The translations under genes and the position numbers were made by a program. Of a DNA stretch of 64,000 bases, positions 1-9,700 are shown piece by piece (position 1 is the first letter of the stretch; every line of letters begins with the position of its first letter). Under the pieces are notes generated by a model. The model was not told the origin of the DNA and searched no databases. It saw nothing but the letters and a program-made list of their open reading frames with translations. This DNA is from Phycisphaeraceae bacterium. Lineage in GTDB: Bacteria > Planctomycetota > Phycisphaerae > Phycisphaerales > UBA1924. The DNA is taken from assembly GCA_019454185.1 (NCBI GenBank), contig CP075368.1:682001-746000 (forward strand). Direction: 5' to 3'.

Positions 1-3000
1 AGGTCGACGCGATGTACGCGTTCCCCGATGGCATCATGCAGATCGCGCCACGGCTCCGGAGATACCTCGAAACCATCTTCGTCGCCGGCACATGGTCCAC
101 AAAGCCGCTCTTCCTCCGAGGCATCTACTTCAACAGTGCGCTCCGCGAAGGCGACGCGCTCGACGCAGATCTCGCGGCAATGTTCAACGTGCCGATCGAT
201 GCTCTCCCCGAGGGCAAGGTCTGGGAGAAGGAGAAGTCGTACTTCATCCGCGATCTTCTCATGAGCAAGGTTTTCCGTGAGAAGGGGCTCGTCACCAGAG
301 CCAACAACGCCAAGAAGCTCCAGCGCCAACGCGTCGGCATCCTGCTCGCCGCCTCCGCTGCCGCAGTCGCCCTCTCCATCGGGCTCGTGACCTACAGCGG
401 CGTGCGATTCCGAGCCAAGATCGGCGTCCATAGCCAGTACTGGAAAAGCGCGTCCGAAGTCATACTGCCGTCAGGCCAATCGGGCTCCTCAGAGATCTGG
501 CCCTCGTTCGCCGCCGTTGACAAGGAGTACGTCGCCTCGAATCCCCCGTGGTGGGATCAGGAGACCGCCAAGCACCTCCGCCGCATCGTCAAAGAATCTG
601 AAGGCGACTCGATCCGATACGCCGACGTGCTCGTCTCGATCGGAGAGCGTCCGAACACTTCGATCGAGATGCCGGCAGAGTTCCGGTGGCTGAGGATCTT
701 CGGCGCGTCGAGCCCGAACGCAAGGCAGGCAGAGGCCGCAAGGACAGCCATCGACCAGGCCATCATCAGGCCCGCACTCGAAGCGGCACGCCGAAAGGTC
801 GAATCAACCGGAACGCTCTCCGCTCCTGCCATCGCCGAGATGGTGCGACTGGAGCGTCTCGCAACTGGTGCCGCGCCCCGCAGCGAATCCGCCCCGTCCG
901 CATGGAACATGGGTGCCATCGTTCGCGATCTCCCGCTTCAGGTTGAAGTGAGCGGCACACGCAGCGACGATCCCGACGAGATATCGAAACTCGTCACGAA
1001 ACTCGATCAGGCGACCTCCGCCGCATATACCGGCACAACCGGAATCACCTGGCCCCCCAAGGACGCCGCGTGGCTGACGCGCCTCACGATGCTCGACACG
1101 ATCGAGCGTGCCGCGAACGGGCTCGCAGATCAGGTCTCCGGCGGCGTCTCCGGTGCGTCATCTGTCGCCTCACGCGTTCGCGCTGTAGGCGAAGCAGCAA
1201 CCAGACTCTCAGCCGCAGAAAGCGGCGAGGCGGGCCTGCTCCCCATGACGGAGTTCCACGACGCCCGAACCAGAGTCCAGCACGACCGAGCCAGAAACGC
1301 CTGGTCCGCTCGCCTGACGGAGTACGTCGCAGCAAAGTCCCAGCTCGACCGCGCGCTCGACGCGATCGCCGATCTTGAAGACAAGCCCGTCTCAGAGTGG
1401 ATCGCGACCGCCACCAGAGAAGTCGTCGAGCACGCAAAGTCGCAGCTCAACACCGTCATCTTCCAGACGCCGACCTCCGCCGAAGCCGCTCCCGAGACCG
1501 CCTCAGCAAGAGCTATGGATCCAAACGCCGCCAAGCTCGCCTCAATCGGCGATCGGCTCGCAGGACGCCTCGCCGGGATCGACGAGACCACCCGTCAGAC
1601 ATTCGCGCAGACAGCCAGCCGACTCGAGTCGATGAGCGAGTCGTCGCTGAAGAAAGTCTCATTCGACGGAGTCATGCGACGGAGGTACGACCTCCGCAGC
1701 CAGATCTACAGCCGTGCGGACACCGAGCTGGTTGCAACCGCCAGCGCACGCGGATTCTCCTCATCCGCTTCCGCCATGACATCGCTCGATGATTCCCTCC
1801 GGAACGCTCTTCAGGACATCGAGAGAATCGCCCGCCCCTCGGTCGAGCAGCCGGAGTTCAAGCGGGCCGTCGAGGTCAGTGGGCGTGCGATCTCCTCAGG
1901 CATCGCCCGTCGTCGCACGGATCTGATCGACGCCATGATCGTCGCCATCGAGTCAGAGCCCCTCACCCAGATCGTCGCGTCCACGGCCATCGATCGCTTC
2001 GCCGACGCCCCCGCGCTCCGCATCGCCTCGGTGCCGATGAGCAGGATGCCGGGTGATTCGGTCAAGCCGGAGTACGACCCCAGAGCCGCGAAGATCCTGT
2101 TCGATGCCCTCTCAGGTGTCGGTGCCCTGATCGAATCCAAAGAAGCGATCGTCGTTCTCGATGCCGAGAGCATGCGCGAACGCTGGCGCAGCATGGGCGC
2201 GGGCGTTGCCGATTACACCCAGCGATACTTCGCCGAGTGGCGTCGTGTATACACGACCGTCAGTGAGATCGACGAGTCGCTCTCGTCGTGGCCGACACTC
2301 CTCCAACGCATCCGCGAAACGCCCGTCTCTGAGGTGAACAGACCGCTCGCGGACGCCCTGAAGCGAGTGCAGGAGGCGATCCAGGCCCTCCCGGCCGACC
2401 GTCGCGCCACCGGCGAGCCCTCCCAGCTCCTCGCACGCGTCACCCAGGAGATCGAGCAGGTTACCGATGCCTCCCCCGTACCGTTCACACCACGCGCCGA
2501 ACTCTCTCGCAAGTCACTCATCGAACTCTCCGCCGTCGCAAGAGACGCACGCCGCGAGATCCTCGCGATGCGGCCCGTACGCTTCGAAGACGGCATCCTC
2601 GCGGCATACGCCAGGTCAGAGAACGATGCGCGGCGCGTGCTCTACTGGGACAATCTCATCAGCCACGCGTTGGACGTGATCGCGCGTGAGAGCCAGTCCG
2701 GCATCGCGGATGCCGTCGCACGAGTCCTCCAGCAGGGCAATCGCCTGCCCATCTCGCGCGGCGCGGCCGAATTCCTCTCCCATGCGGAGTTTGAATCGCT
2801 CGCGGCCTCCGTTGCGCTGATCGGTCTCGCGCCCGGCACCCCGACCGGTGCCAGAGACGAAGGCACCATCGGCGGGGGCGCTCGAGTGGATCACCCCGGC
2901 ATGAGCTCTCGCCTCGAACGTCTCCGCGGGGAAGGGTCCCTCGGCGCAAACCGGACGCTCGTCGAAAGAGTGCAGGAGGTCATCGCCGCGATCGGCGCGG

Positions 3001-3413
3001 GAGAGCCCGCCCTCGAATACGAGATCTTCGTGCCCCCGCAGCCCGCCGAGTACGGCGGCAAGTGGCGCTACTACCGGTTCCACACCGACAGGGGCTCCTC
3101 CGAGTGGTACGCCATCGACACCGAGCGAGCAAGAACCGGCCAGGTCGTCAGGATCGCCCAAGGTGCATCGCTCGCCATCGAGTTCTCACCGGTGGAGGCC
3201 GCCCGCCCGCGGGGCTCTGACACCATCGAGACCCCCAGCGGATGGACGCTCCTCGCCCTCGCCGTGCAGCGAGGCAGGCAGGACGCCGCCGACTCGCGCA
3301 TCTGGTACGTCCCGCTCTCATACGGTGGCGACAACACCGAGATCGGTGTGCGTTTCAATCGCCAACTGCCCCCTCAGGAGAGGTGGCCGCGCTCCGTCGA
3401 TTGGGGCCGTTGA
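1..3413 (+). CDS. tssM: TssM/IcmF inner-membrane T6SS protein, 5' truncated
   Basis: This is the C-terminal part of the T6SS membrane-complex protein TssM (IcmF), which with TssL and TssJ forms the trans-envelope channel. The frame is open from base 3, so the true start and the cytoplasmic NTPase domain lie upstream of the window. Counting from the first ATG (base 12), residues about 50-95 match the conserved IcmF stretch just before the membrane (KPLFLRGIYF, then SYFIRDLLMSKVF). A transmembrane helix follows at about 108-130 (LLAASAAAVALSIGLV), and then about 1000 mostly hydrophilic residues expected to be periplasmic. That is longer than the roughly 700 residues I would expect. tagF follows 64 bp downstream. 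Family assignment is firm; the length of the missing N-terminus is unknown. Confidence 0.9.
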   Translation, partial: VDAMYAFPDGIMQIAPRLRRYLETIFVAGTWSTKPLFLRGIYFNSALREGDALDADLAAMFNVPIDALPEGKVWEKEKSYFIRDLLMSKVFREKGLVTRANNAKKLQRQRVGILLAASAAAVALSIGLVTYSGVRFRAKIGVHSQYWKSASEVILPSGQSGSSEIWPSFAAVDKEYVASNPPWWDQETAKHLRRIVKESEGDSIRYADVLVSIGERPNTSIEMPAEFRWLRIFGASSPNARQAEAARTAIDQAIIRPALEAARRKVESTGTLSAPAIAEMVRLERLATGAAPRSESAPSAWNMGAIVRDLPLQVEVSGTRSDDPDEISKLVTKLDQATSAAYTGTTGITWPPKDAAWLTRLTMLDTIERAANGLADQVSGGVSGASSVASRVRAVGEAATRLSAAESGEAGLLPMTEFHDARTRVQHDRARNAWSARLTEYVAAKSQLDRALDAIADLEDKPVSEWIATATREVVEHAKSQLNTVIFQTPTSAEAAPETASARAMDPNAAKLASIGDRLAGRLAGIDETTRQTFAQTASRLESMSESSLKKVSFDGVMRRRYDLRSQIYSRADTELVATASARGFSSSASAMTSLDDSLRNALQDIERIARPSVEQPEFKRAVEVSGRAISSGIARRRTDLIDAMIVAIESEPLTQIVASTAIDRFADAPALRIASVPMSRMPGDSVKPEYDPRAAKILFDALSGVGALIESKEAIVVLDAESMRERWRSMGAGVADYTQRYFAEWRRVYTTVSEIDESLSSWPTLLQRIRETPVSEVNRPLADALKRVQEAIQALPADRRATGEPSQLLARVTQEIEQVTDASPVPFTPRAELSRKSLIELSAVARDARREILAMRPVRFEDGILAAYARSENDARRVLYWDNLISHALDVIARESQSGIADAVARVLQQGNRLPISRGAAEFLSHAEFESLAASVALIGLAPGTPTGARDEGTIGGGARVDHPGMSSRLERLRGEGSLGANRTLVERVQEVIAAIGAGEPALEYEIFVPPQPAEYGGKWRYYRFHTDRGSSEWYAIDTERARTGQVVRIAQGASLAIEFSPVEAARPRGSDTIETPSGWTLLALAVQRGRQDAADSRIWYVPLSYGGDNTEIGVRFNRQLPPQERWPRSVDWGR

Positions 3414-3477
3414 GAAGTCCGAGAGTCCGTCGTCGCTCGTCCCCGTTCAGACCCGCACACACTGCAAGGAATCACGC

Positions 3478-4437
3478 GTGCGAAAAGGCCTGCTCGGTCG
3501 AATCTTTGGAATGGCGGACGCCCGAGGGGGCGAGTCAGCCAGCGTCGGCGCGTTCGGTAAACACCCCGCCTGGAACGATCACATCGAGGACATTGGGCTT
3601 GAGTCCGAGCGCCTCGTGTTCGCGAAGCGATCGATCTACATCGAAGGAATCGGTGGCAACATCGATTCCGGCGCATGGGACGGGCTCGAAGAGTCGGCCC
3701 GAGTCGATGGCTTCGACCACACCCTCCTCTGGTCCTTCGAGAACGAGTGGCTCCTCGGGCGTATGTGGTCATCAAGCGATGGAAAGGGGCGAACGAAATA
3801 CCCCATGTCGATCGTCGCCCATGCCCGTCATGTGCCCGTCGAAGTCGCGACCGATGCCATCTCCATCATCGAGAACGCCGAGGCAAAGTGCAAGACAACG
3901 AGCGACCGCCAGGCAGTGATCGACGCCTTGGCCGCCGCACGCGCCGCCTTTCGCGAGCTGGCAGCCAAAGACCACGCCGACGCATCGCATCAGGCAGATC
4001 TCTCCCCGCTCATCACCTCCAGCGACCTCGGCCCTGATCTTGTCGGTCTCGAACGAGTCTTCTACCAGATCCATCGCGACATGAGCGCGTATCTGAAGGG
4101 CACCGATGCCGAGGGCACGACCTCGCGCATCAAATCCGTCGATCTCAGGCCACAGCACATCAGGGTGCCGGCTTGCATCGAAGGGACGCTGCCGTCCCTC
4201 CTGGCGTGGCGAGATCTCCTCGGCGAGCTTCTCGATGTCGCATGCCCCATCCTCGTGATCCGACGGGGCGGTTCTCCCTGGATTGACATCATCATCGGCG
4301 CGCCGGGAGTGGCCCAGTTCTTCTGTCTCCGCGCAGGGCCGACCGCGGTGCCGCCCGCAACCGTCGTCCCCTACACGATCGACCCCGAGCTCTCCGAGCG
4401 TGTGCGTCGCTGGGCAGCCGGTCGTCAAGGCCCCTGA
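3478..4437 (+). CDS. tagF: TagF-like T6SS accessory protein
   Basis: This 319-residue protein is a TagF-family T6SS accessory protein. In other bacteria TagF acts as a post-translational repressor of T6SS assembly. Near the N-terminus it has GAFGKHPAWNDHIED, a variant of the family's GxFGKLPxxGDF motif, and later GRTKYPMSIVAHARH, matching the second conserved TagF stretch. I chose the GTG at 3478 because CAAGGA lies about 8 bases upstream and the family motif follows shortly after. The open frame extends back to 3163, but that part overlaps tssM. Its position directly behind tssM supports the call. The substitution of the usual motif by HPAWNDH suggests a divergent subfamily. Confidence 0.8.
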   Translation: MRKGLLGRIFGMADARGGESASVGAFGKHPAWNDHIEDIGLESERLVFAKRSIYIEGIGGNIDSGAWDGLEESARVDGFDHTLLWSFENEWLLGRMWSSSDGKGRTKYPMSIVAHARHVPVEVATDAISIIENAEAKCKTTSDRQAVIDALAAARAAFRELAAKDHADASHQADLSPLITSSDLGPDLVGLERVFYQIHRDMSAYLKGTDAEGTTSRIKSVDLRPQHIRVPACIEGTLPSLLAWRDLLGELLDVACPILVIRRGGSPWIDIIIGAPGVAQFFCLRAGPTAVPPATVVPYTIDPELSERVRRWAAGRQGP

Positions 4438-4459
4438 TTTGTTACCGCGGCGTTCGGTG

Positions 4460-4489
4460 TTGAGGACTTGTTTGAGTGTTGGGTACATA
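4460..4489 (+). promoter_or_regulatory. candidate sigma70-like promoter upstream of the TPS operon
   Basis: TTGAGG and TACATA are separated by 18 bases within an unusually AT-rich patch (about 4436-4510) of a GC-rich genome. The patch lies between tagF and the TpsB gene. The site would give the two-partner secretion pair its own transcript. It is found by eye only. Confidence 0.35.
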
Positions 4490-4554
4490 TTCGCTATCTT
4501 TACGCGGACTTTCTCGGACCTTGGGCACACCTGAGTGCACGGGAGCGATCAGTT

Positions 4555-6639
4555 ATGGATGCAAATGGTTCTGGCGCACGCAGTTCTGATCGACGCGCCG
4601 TTCGATCGCTTGTGCTGAGGTCCGGCCTTGCCGTCGCGATCTGGACCGCAGCTCTGTTGCCGGCGTCACACGCCCTCGGCCAGCAAGTCGCGCCGCCCGT
4701 TGAGCCCCCTGATGCCGCCGCGCCCGAGAAGCCCGAGGGCGATGCGCAGATTGAACTCGCCAAGCCCGACGAGACGCCGGCAGAACCGGATATCGCCGAG
4801 CCGCGATGGGTGATCGCCTCGCCTCTGACGCTCAGATACATGGGCTCAGGTGTCGGGCTTCCCCCTGTGACAGAACTGCTCGAAGTGACCTTTGAACTCG
4901 CCGAAACGCCGGAGGGGCTCGCTCTCCCCGCGCCGGATCAACCGAGCACCACATACACCCTTGCACAACTCTGCGATGGCTCGAAAAGGGTTCTCAGCGT
5001 CCAGGCCGTTGAGCGGATCTGTGCCGCGGTCTATTCGGTTCTGAACGACCGTGGCTTTGTCGGCGTCCTCGTTGCGCCCGATCCCGATCGAATCGACTGG
5101 CAAACCCGCGACGTCTTCGATACAGATGAGTCCACGCTCTACCTGAACATCTACGTCGCGGTCGTTGGCCAGATCAGAACGGTTGCGTCCGGAGACCGCA
5201 TCAGAGAGGCGGACCGCGTCAACTCCGCGAAGCACGCCGCGATCCTGCGCCGCTCGCCCATCAAGACCGACGCCGAGGATCCCGAGCGTGCATATATCCA
5301 GCGCCGCGAGATCGACGACTTCGTCCTGCGCCTGAATCGCCATCCGGGCCGGCGCGTCGATGTGGCGATCGCTCCGACCGAATCACGCGACAAGGCCGTA
5401 CTCGACTATCTCGTCTCCGAGAACAAGCCCCTCACCCTCTACGCCCAGCTCTCCAATACCGGCACAGAAGACACCGACGTCTGGAGGGAGCGTTTCGGTT
5501 TCACGCACACCCAGCTCACCGGCCGCGACGACATCCTCTCCGTGGACTACATCACCGCCGGCTTCTCCGAAGCACACGCCGTCATCGCTTCATACGACAC
5601 GCCCATCTTCGACGCCGAGAAACTCCGCCTCCGCATCTACGGCAACTTCTCCTCCTTCGAGGCCTCCGACGTCGGTCTGGCCAACGAGCAGTTCAGCGGC
5701 GACAGCTGGACGCTCGGTGCCGAGCTCGTCTGGAACCTGCTCCAGACCAGCATGCCCGGCCGTGCCCAGGACCGCGCCCTCTTCGTCGATGCCTTCGGCG
5801 GCGCGCGCTGGCAGAACATCAAGGTCAACAACGAGTTCGCCGACGTCAAGGGCGAGGACGATGTCTTCCTCCCACGCGTCGGTCTCCGCGCGGAAAGCCG
5901 CAACGATGTCGAGTCACTCGGTGCGTCAGTCGCCGTCGAGTGGTCCATGCCCGGCGTCTCAGGCAGCGATCCGGAAGAACTCGAAAAACTCGGCCGACTC
6001 AACGTCGATGAAGAGTGGGTCACGCTCCAGTTCGATGTCGGCTACTCGTTCTTCCTCGAACCGCTTCTCAACGCCGAAGAGTGGCGCAAGCCGCGCGTGC
6101 CGACTCCCAGGGGAGACGCCACACGCTTCGATCCCGGACTCTCCACCCTCGCGCACGAGCTTGTCTTCGGCGTCCGCGGCCAGTGGGCCTTCGACAATCG
6201 TCTCATCCCCAACGCCGAGCAGGTCGTTGGCGGCCTCTACACCGTTCGCGGCTATCCCGAATCCGTCGTGGCGGGCGACTCGGTCATCATCGGAACCGTC
6301 GAGTATCGATTCCACCTCCCCCGCGCCCTCTCAATCCAGCCCGAACCTTCCCGCCTCTTCGGGCGAGAGTTCCGCATGCGTCCGCAGCAACAGTTCGGTC
6401 GCCCCGATTGGGATCTCGTGCTCCGCGCATTCGTCGACGCCGCCCACGTCGTCAACAGCGATCGCGAAGACTACGAGAAAGACGAATCGCTCATCGGTGC
6501 AGGCCTCGGCGCAGAACTGCTCCTCTACCAGAACCTCAGCGCAAGGATGGACTGGGGCATGGCGCTCGACGAGGTTGACAACCAGAACGTGAAACGCGGG
6601 AGCAACCGTTTCCACTTTGTCTTCACGATCCTCTTCTGA
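4555..6639 (+). CDS. TpsB (FhaC/ShlB/HecB-type) outer-membrane two-partner secretion transporter
   Basis: This 694-residue protein is the outer-membrane pore of a two-partner secretion system. It would export the giant exoprotein encoded next to it. The ATG at 4555 is preferred: it is followed by basic residues and a signal-peptide core (SGLAVAIWTAALLPASHALG, about residues 22-41), and GGGAGCG lies just upstream. A Pro/Ala/Glu-rich linker follows, then a POTRA-like region and a long barrel domain. The Omp85/TpsB loop-6 signature VRGY is present (YTVRGYPES). The protein ends in alternating hydrophobic residues and a terminal Phe, as outer-membrane barrels do. An in-frame ATG at 4468 is possible but would add sequence before the signal peptide. 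The TpsA gene begins 72 bp downstream. Confidence 0.88.
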   Translation: MDANGSGARSSDRRAVRSLVLRSGLAVAIWTAALLPASHALGQQVAPPVEPPDAAAPEKPEGDAQIELAKPDETPAEPDIAEPRWVIASPLTLRYMGSGVGLPPVTELLEVTFELAETPEGLALPAPDQPSTTYTLAQLCDGSKRVLSVQAVERICAAVYSVLNDRGFVGVLVAPDPDRIDWQTRDVFDTDESTLYLNIYVAVVGQIRTVASGDRIREADRVNSAKHAAILRRSPIKTDAEDPERAYIQRREIDDFVLRLNRHPGRRVDVAIAPTESRDKAVLDYLVSENKPLTLYAQLSNTGTEDTDVWRERFGFTHTQLTGRDDILSVDYITAGFSEAHAVIASYDTPIFDAEKLRLRIYGNFSSFEASDVGLANEQFSGDSWTLGAELVWNLLQTSMPGRAQDRALFVDAFGGARWQNIKVNNEFADVKGEDDVFLPRVGLRAESRNDVESLGASVAVEWSMPGVSGSDPEELEKLGRLNVDEEWVTLQFDVGYSFFLEPLLNAEEWRKPRVPTPRGDATRFDPGLSTLAHELVFGVRGQWAFDNRLIPNAEQVVGGLYTVRGYPESVVAGDSVIIGTVEYRFHLPRALSIQPEPSRLFGREFRMRPQQQFGRPDWDLVLRAFVDAAHVVNSDREDYEKDESLIGAGLGAELLLYQNLSARMDWGMALDEVDNQNVKRGSNRFHFVFTILF

Positions 6640-6711
6640 ACCATCTACGCATCGCACGGGTCAGGGCGGGAAGTATCGGTTTCAGAGTTTGTTTGTCGAA
6701 GGGAGATTCAG

Positions 6712-9700
6712 ATGTCGGAGCGATCCAGAGCGGCCAGTCGCGATGTCTTCCGAGTCATGATGGTCGGCCCGGTGATCACCGTCTTCGCGCTCCCCGCCTG
6801 GGCAGGGCCGGAAGGGCAACAGGTCGTTGCCGGATCCGCGTCATTCGCGCGGAACGGAGCGGTGACAACGATCACCGCCGCGAACAAGACCATCATCAAC
6901 TACACCGGGTTCAATATCGCCCGGCACGAGACGGTTCGCTTCATCCAGCCCGACGCCTCGTCTCGCGTTCTCAACCGCATCAACGGCTCATCGCCCACAC
7001 AGATCGACGGCTCCCTCCTCGCCAACGGCATTGTCTACATCGTCAATCCCGCTGGCGTCGTCTTCGGGCAGGGCTCGATGGTCAACGTCGGAGGGCTCCA
7101 CGCCGCCGCCGCGAGCATGACCAACAACGACTTCCTGCGCGGCGTCGATCGCTTCACCGACGCACAGGGCGCCGTCATCAACCGCGGCACCATCGTCTCG
7201 CCAGAGGTCACGCTCTTCGGCCGCGCCGTGGAGAACTCCGGATCCGTCATCTCCCCGAATGGCGTCGTCGCGTTCGTTGCCGGCGAAGACCTCTACCTCG
7301 GAGAGCGTGGCGGACACCTCTACGTCAAGATCGAGGGCGCCGGCAGCGAAGCACAGAGCGGCGGCGTGCAGAATCTCGGCACCATCGCCGCGCCAGGCGG
7401 CAAGGTCATGGTCGGGTCGGGCGACATGTTCGGCGTCATGCTCGCCTCGTCCTCACGCATCAAAGCCAAAGACATCGAGATCAAGGGCGGACAAGGCGCG
7501 GTCACGAGCATCTCCGGCTCCATCGACGCCTCGAATGTCTCACCCGGTGCGAGCGGCGGCACCGTCGACATCCGGGGCGATCTCGTCGGCTTGTTCGACG
7601 CATCAATCGACGCCTCAGGTCCCGCCGGCGGCGGCAAGGTCCGCATCGGCGGAGATTTCCACGGTGGCGATGGTCTCCGCGCCTCACGCACATATGTCAG
7701 CGAGTCGTCCACTATTCGTGCCGACGCGACCCGCTCCGGCGACGGCGGCACCGTCGTCGTCTGGTCAGATGAGGTCACGCGATTCGCAGGCAACATCTCC
7801 GCTCGGGGCGCCGGCACCGGCAACGGCGGGCTCGCCGAGGTCTCAGGCAAAGAGCACCTGCTCTACACCGGCTTCACCGATCTTCGCGCGACCAACGGAG
7901 CGAAGGGCACGCTCCTCCTCGACCCGAAGAACATCCGCGTGCAGGCCGGCGGACCGGACGCGCTGCCCGGCAGCACGGCATTCGGCGACGCCTCAGCCGC
8001 CGATCGCACGTTCAGCCCCGCGACCATCGTCACCGCGCTCGACGGTGCCGATCTCGTGCTCCAGGCCAACAACGACATCACGATCGCGAACGCGATCGAC
8101 GCATCGGCCAACGCCGGAAACGGAAGTCTCACACTCCAGGCAGGACGCTCGGTCCTGATCGAAGCCGACGTCACCCTCAAGGGCTCCTTCTCGGCAACGG
8201 CAAACGACACCGATGGTGCGCTCGTCGCCGCTCAGCGCGACGCCGGTGCCGCAACCATCACGATGTCGCCCGGAACGACCATCGACACCTCGGCCACAGG
8301 AGGCAACATCACCCTCCGCGTGCTCGAAGGCGGCGCAGCCGATACCAGCGCAGCGACCATGACCGTCGCCTCGCTCGACGCAGGTGCCGGGCACGTCCTC
8401 GTTCGCTACGCCGGACCGACAGCCGATCAGGGCATCCAGAGGGCCGACGGCTCCGCGACCATCACCGCCTCAAGCGCTGCCTTCGCGACAAACGGAGCAG
8501 GTGGCGGCGGATTCATCGGAACTTCCGCCCAGCCGATCCAGCTCAGCGTCGACAACCTCGAAGCCGTCGCCCAGAGAAACGGCGCGTTCTTCACCAACGA
8601 TCAAGCACTCACCGTCGGCGGCGCGACCCTCGGCGGCCTCACCGGCATCACCGTGACCAGCACAGCCGTCACAGGCAGTCTCGGCCTCACTGCGAGCGGC
8701 GCGATCGATGTCACAGAGCCGATCAGCGTCGCGGGCAACGCCTCGATCGCCGCGACAGACGGCATCACCCTGAACGCGAACGTCACGACCAACACAACGA
8801 TCGCCGGCACATCCCTCGTCAATGCCGACAGCGACAGCAACAACAACACAAACGCCGATCCCGACATCCTCACCGTCTCGAACGGCGTCACGCTGAGTTC
8901 AACAAATAGCAACCTGACGCTCACACTCGGCGACCTTGCGATCGGCGCAACCGGCGCGATCACAGCGGGAAGCGGCGATCTCGCGATCTCCGGTGCCGCG
9001 CCCAACCACACCATCGGCGTCGGTGGGGGAGTTGCTGGCAACGACATCACGATCTCCGCAACAGAACTGCAGCAGATCACCGCCGCAAGCCTGACCATCG
9101 GCGGATCGAGCAGCGGGGCCATGCAGGTTGGCACCGTCGCCGCCGCAAACGTTGGCGGCATCAGCGATCTTCTCACACTGCAAACCGGCGGCTCGATCAC
9201 CTTGCAATCGAACGCCGAGTTCCGCGCCGTCGCCGCACGCGCCGCAGACTCCGTCATCGTCCAGGGAGACCTCAGCACAACCGTCGGCGACCTCATCCTT
9301 CAGGGCGATTCCGATGCCGGTGGTGGCGGCACAAACAACGTCCAGATCAACGCGAACCGCTCGTTCAACTCCGCCGGCGACCTGGAGATCACTGCCACCA
9401 GCGGCCTCTCGCTCTCAGGCGGCGCGGGCACCGAGGTCGCGTTCACCGGCGATTCGGTCATGCTGGGGAACATCTCCTCAGGCGCGTCCGGGGTACGCAT
9501 CCAGTCTGGTGGCGATATCACCACCGGCTCCATCTCGATCGGTGCCGGTGCGCTCACGGTCGAACTCGACACAGGAAACGCCGGTGCGTTCGCGGCCCAA
9601 CTCGGGCAGATCAACGCCGGCTCGGTCAACGTCGCCGGAGGAAGCAACGACAACGTCACCTTCACGGGTTCGATCACAACCTCCCTTGCGGCGGGTGTTG

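Noticed and set aside
3163..3477. Upstream extension of tagF
   Set aside because: It overlaps tssM by 250 bp; the GTG at 3478 has a ribosome site and precedes the family motif.
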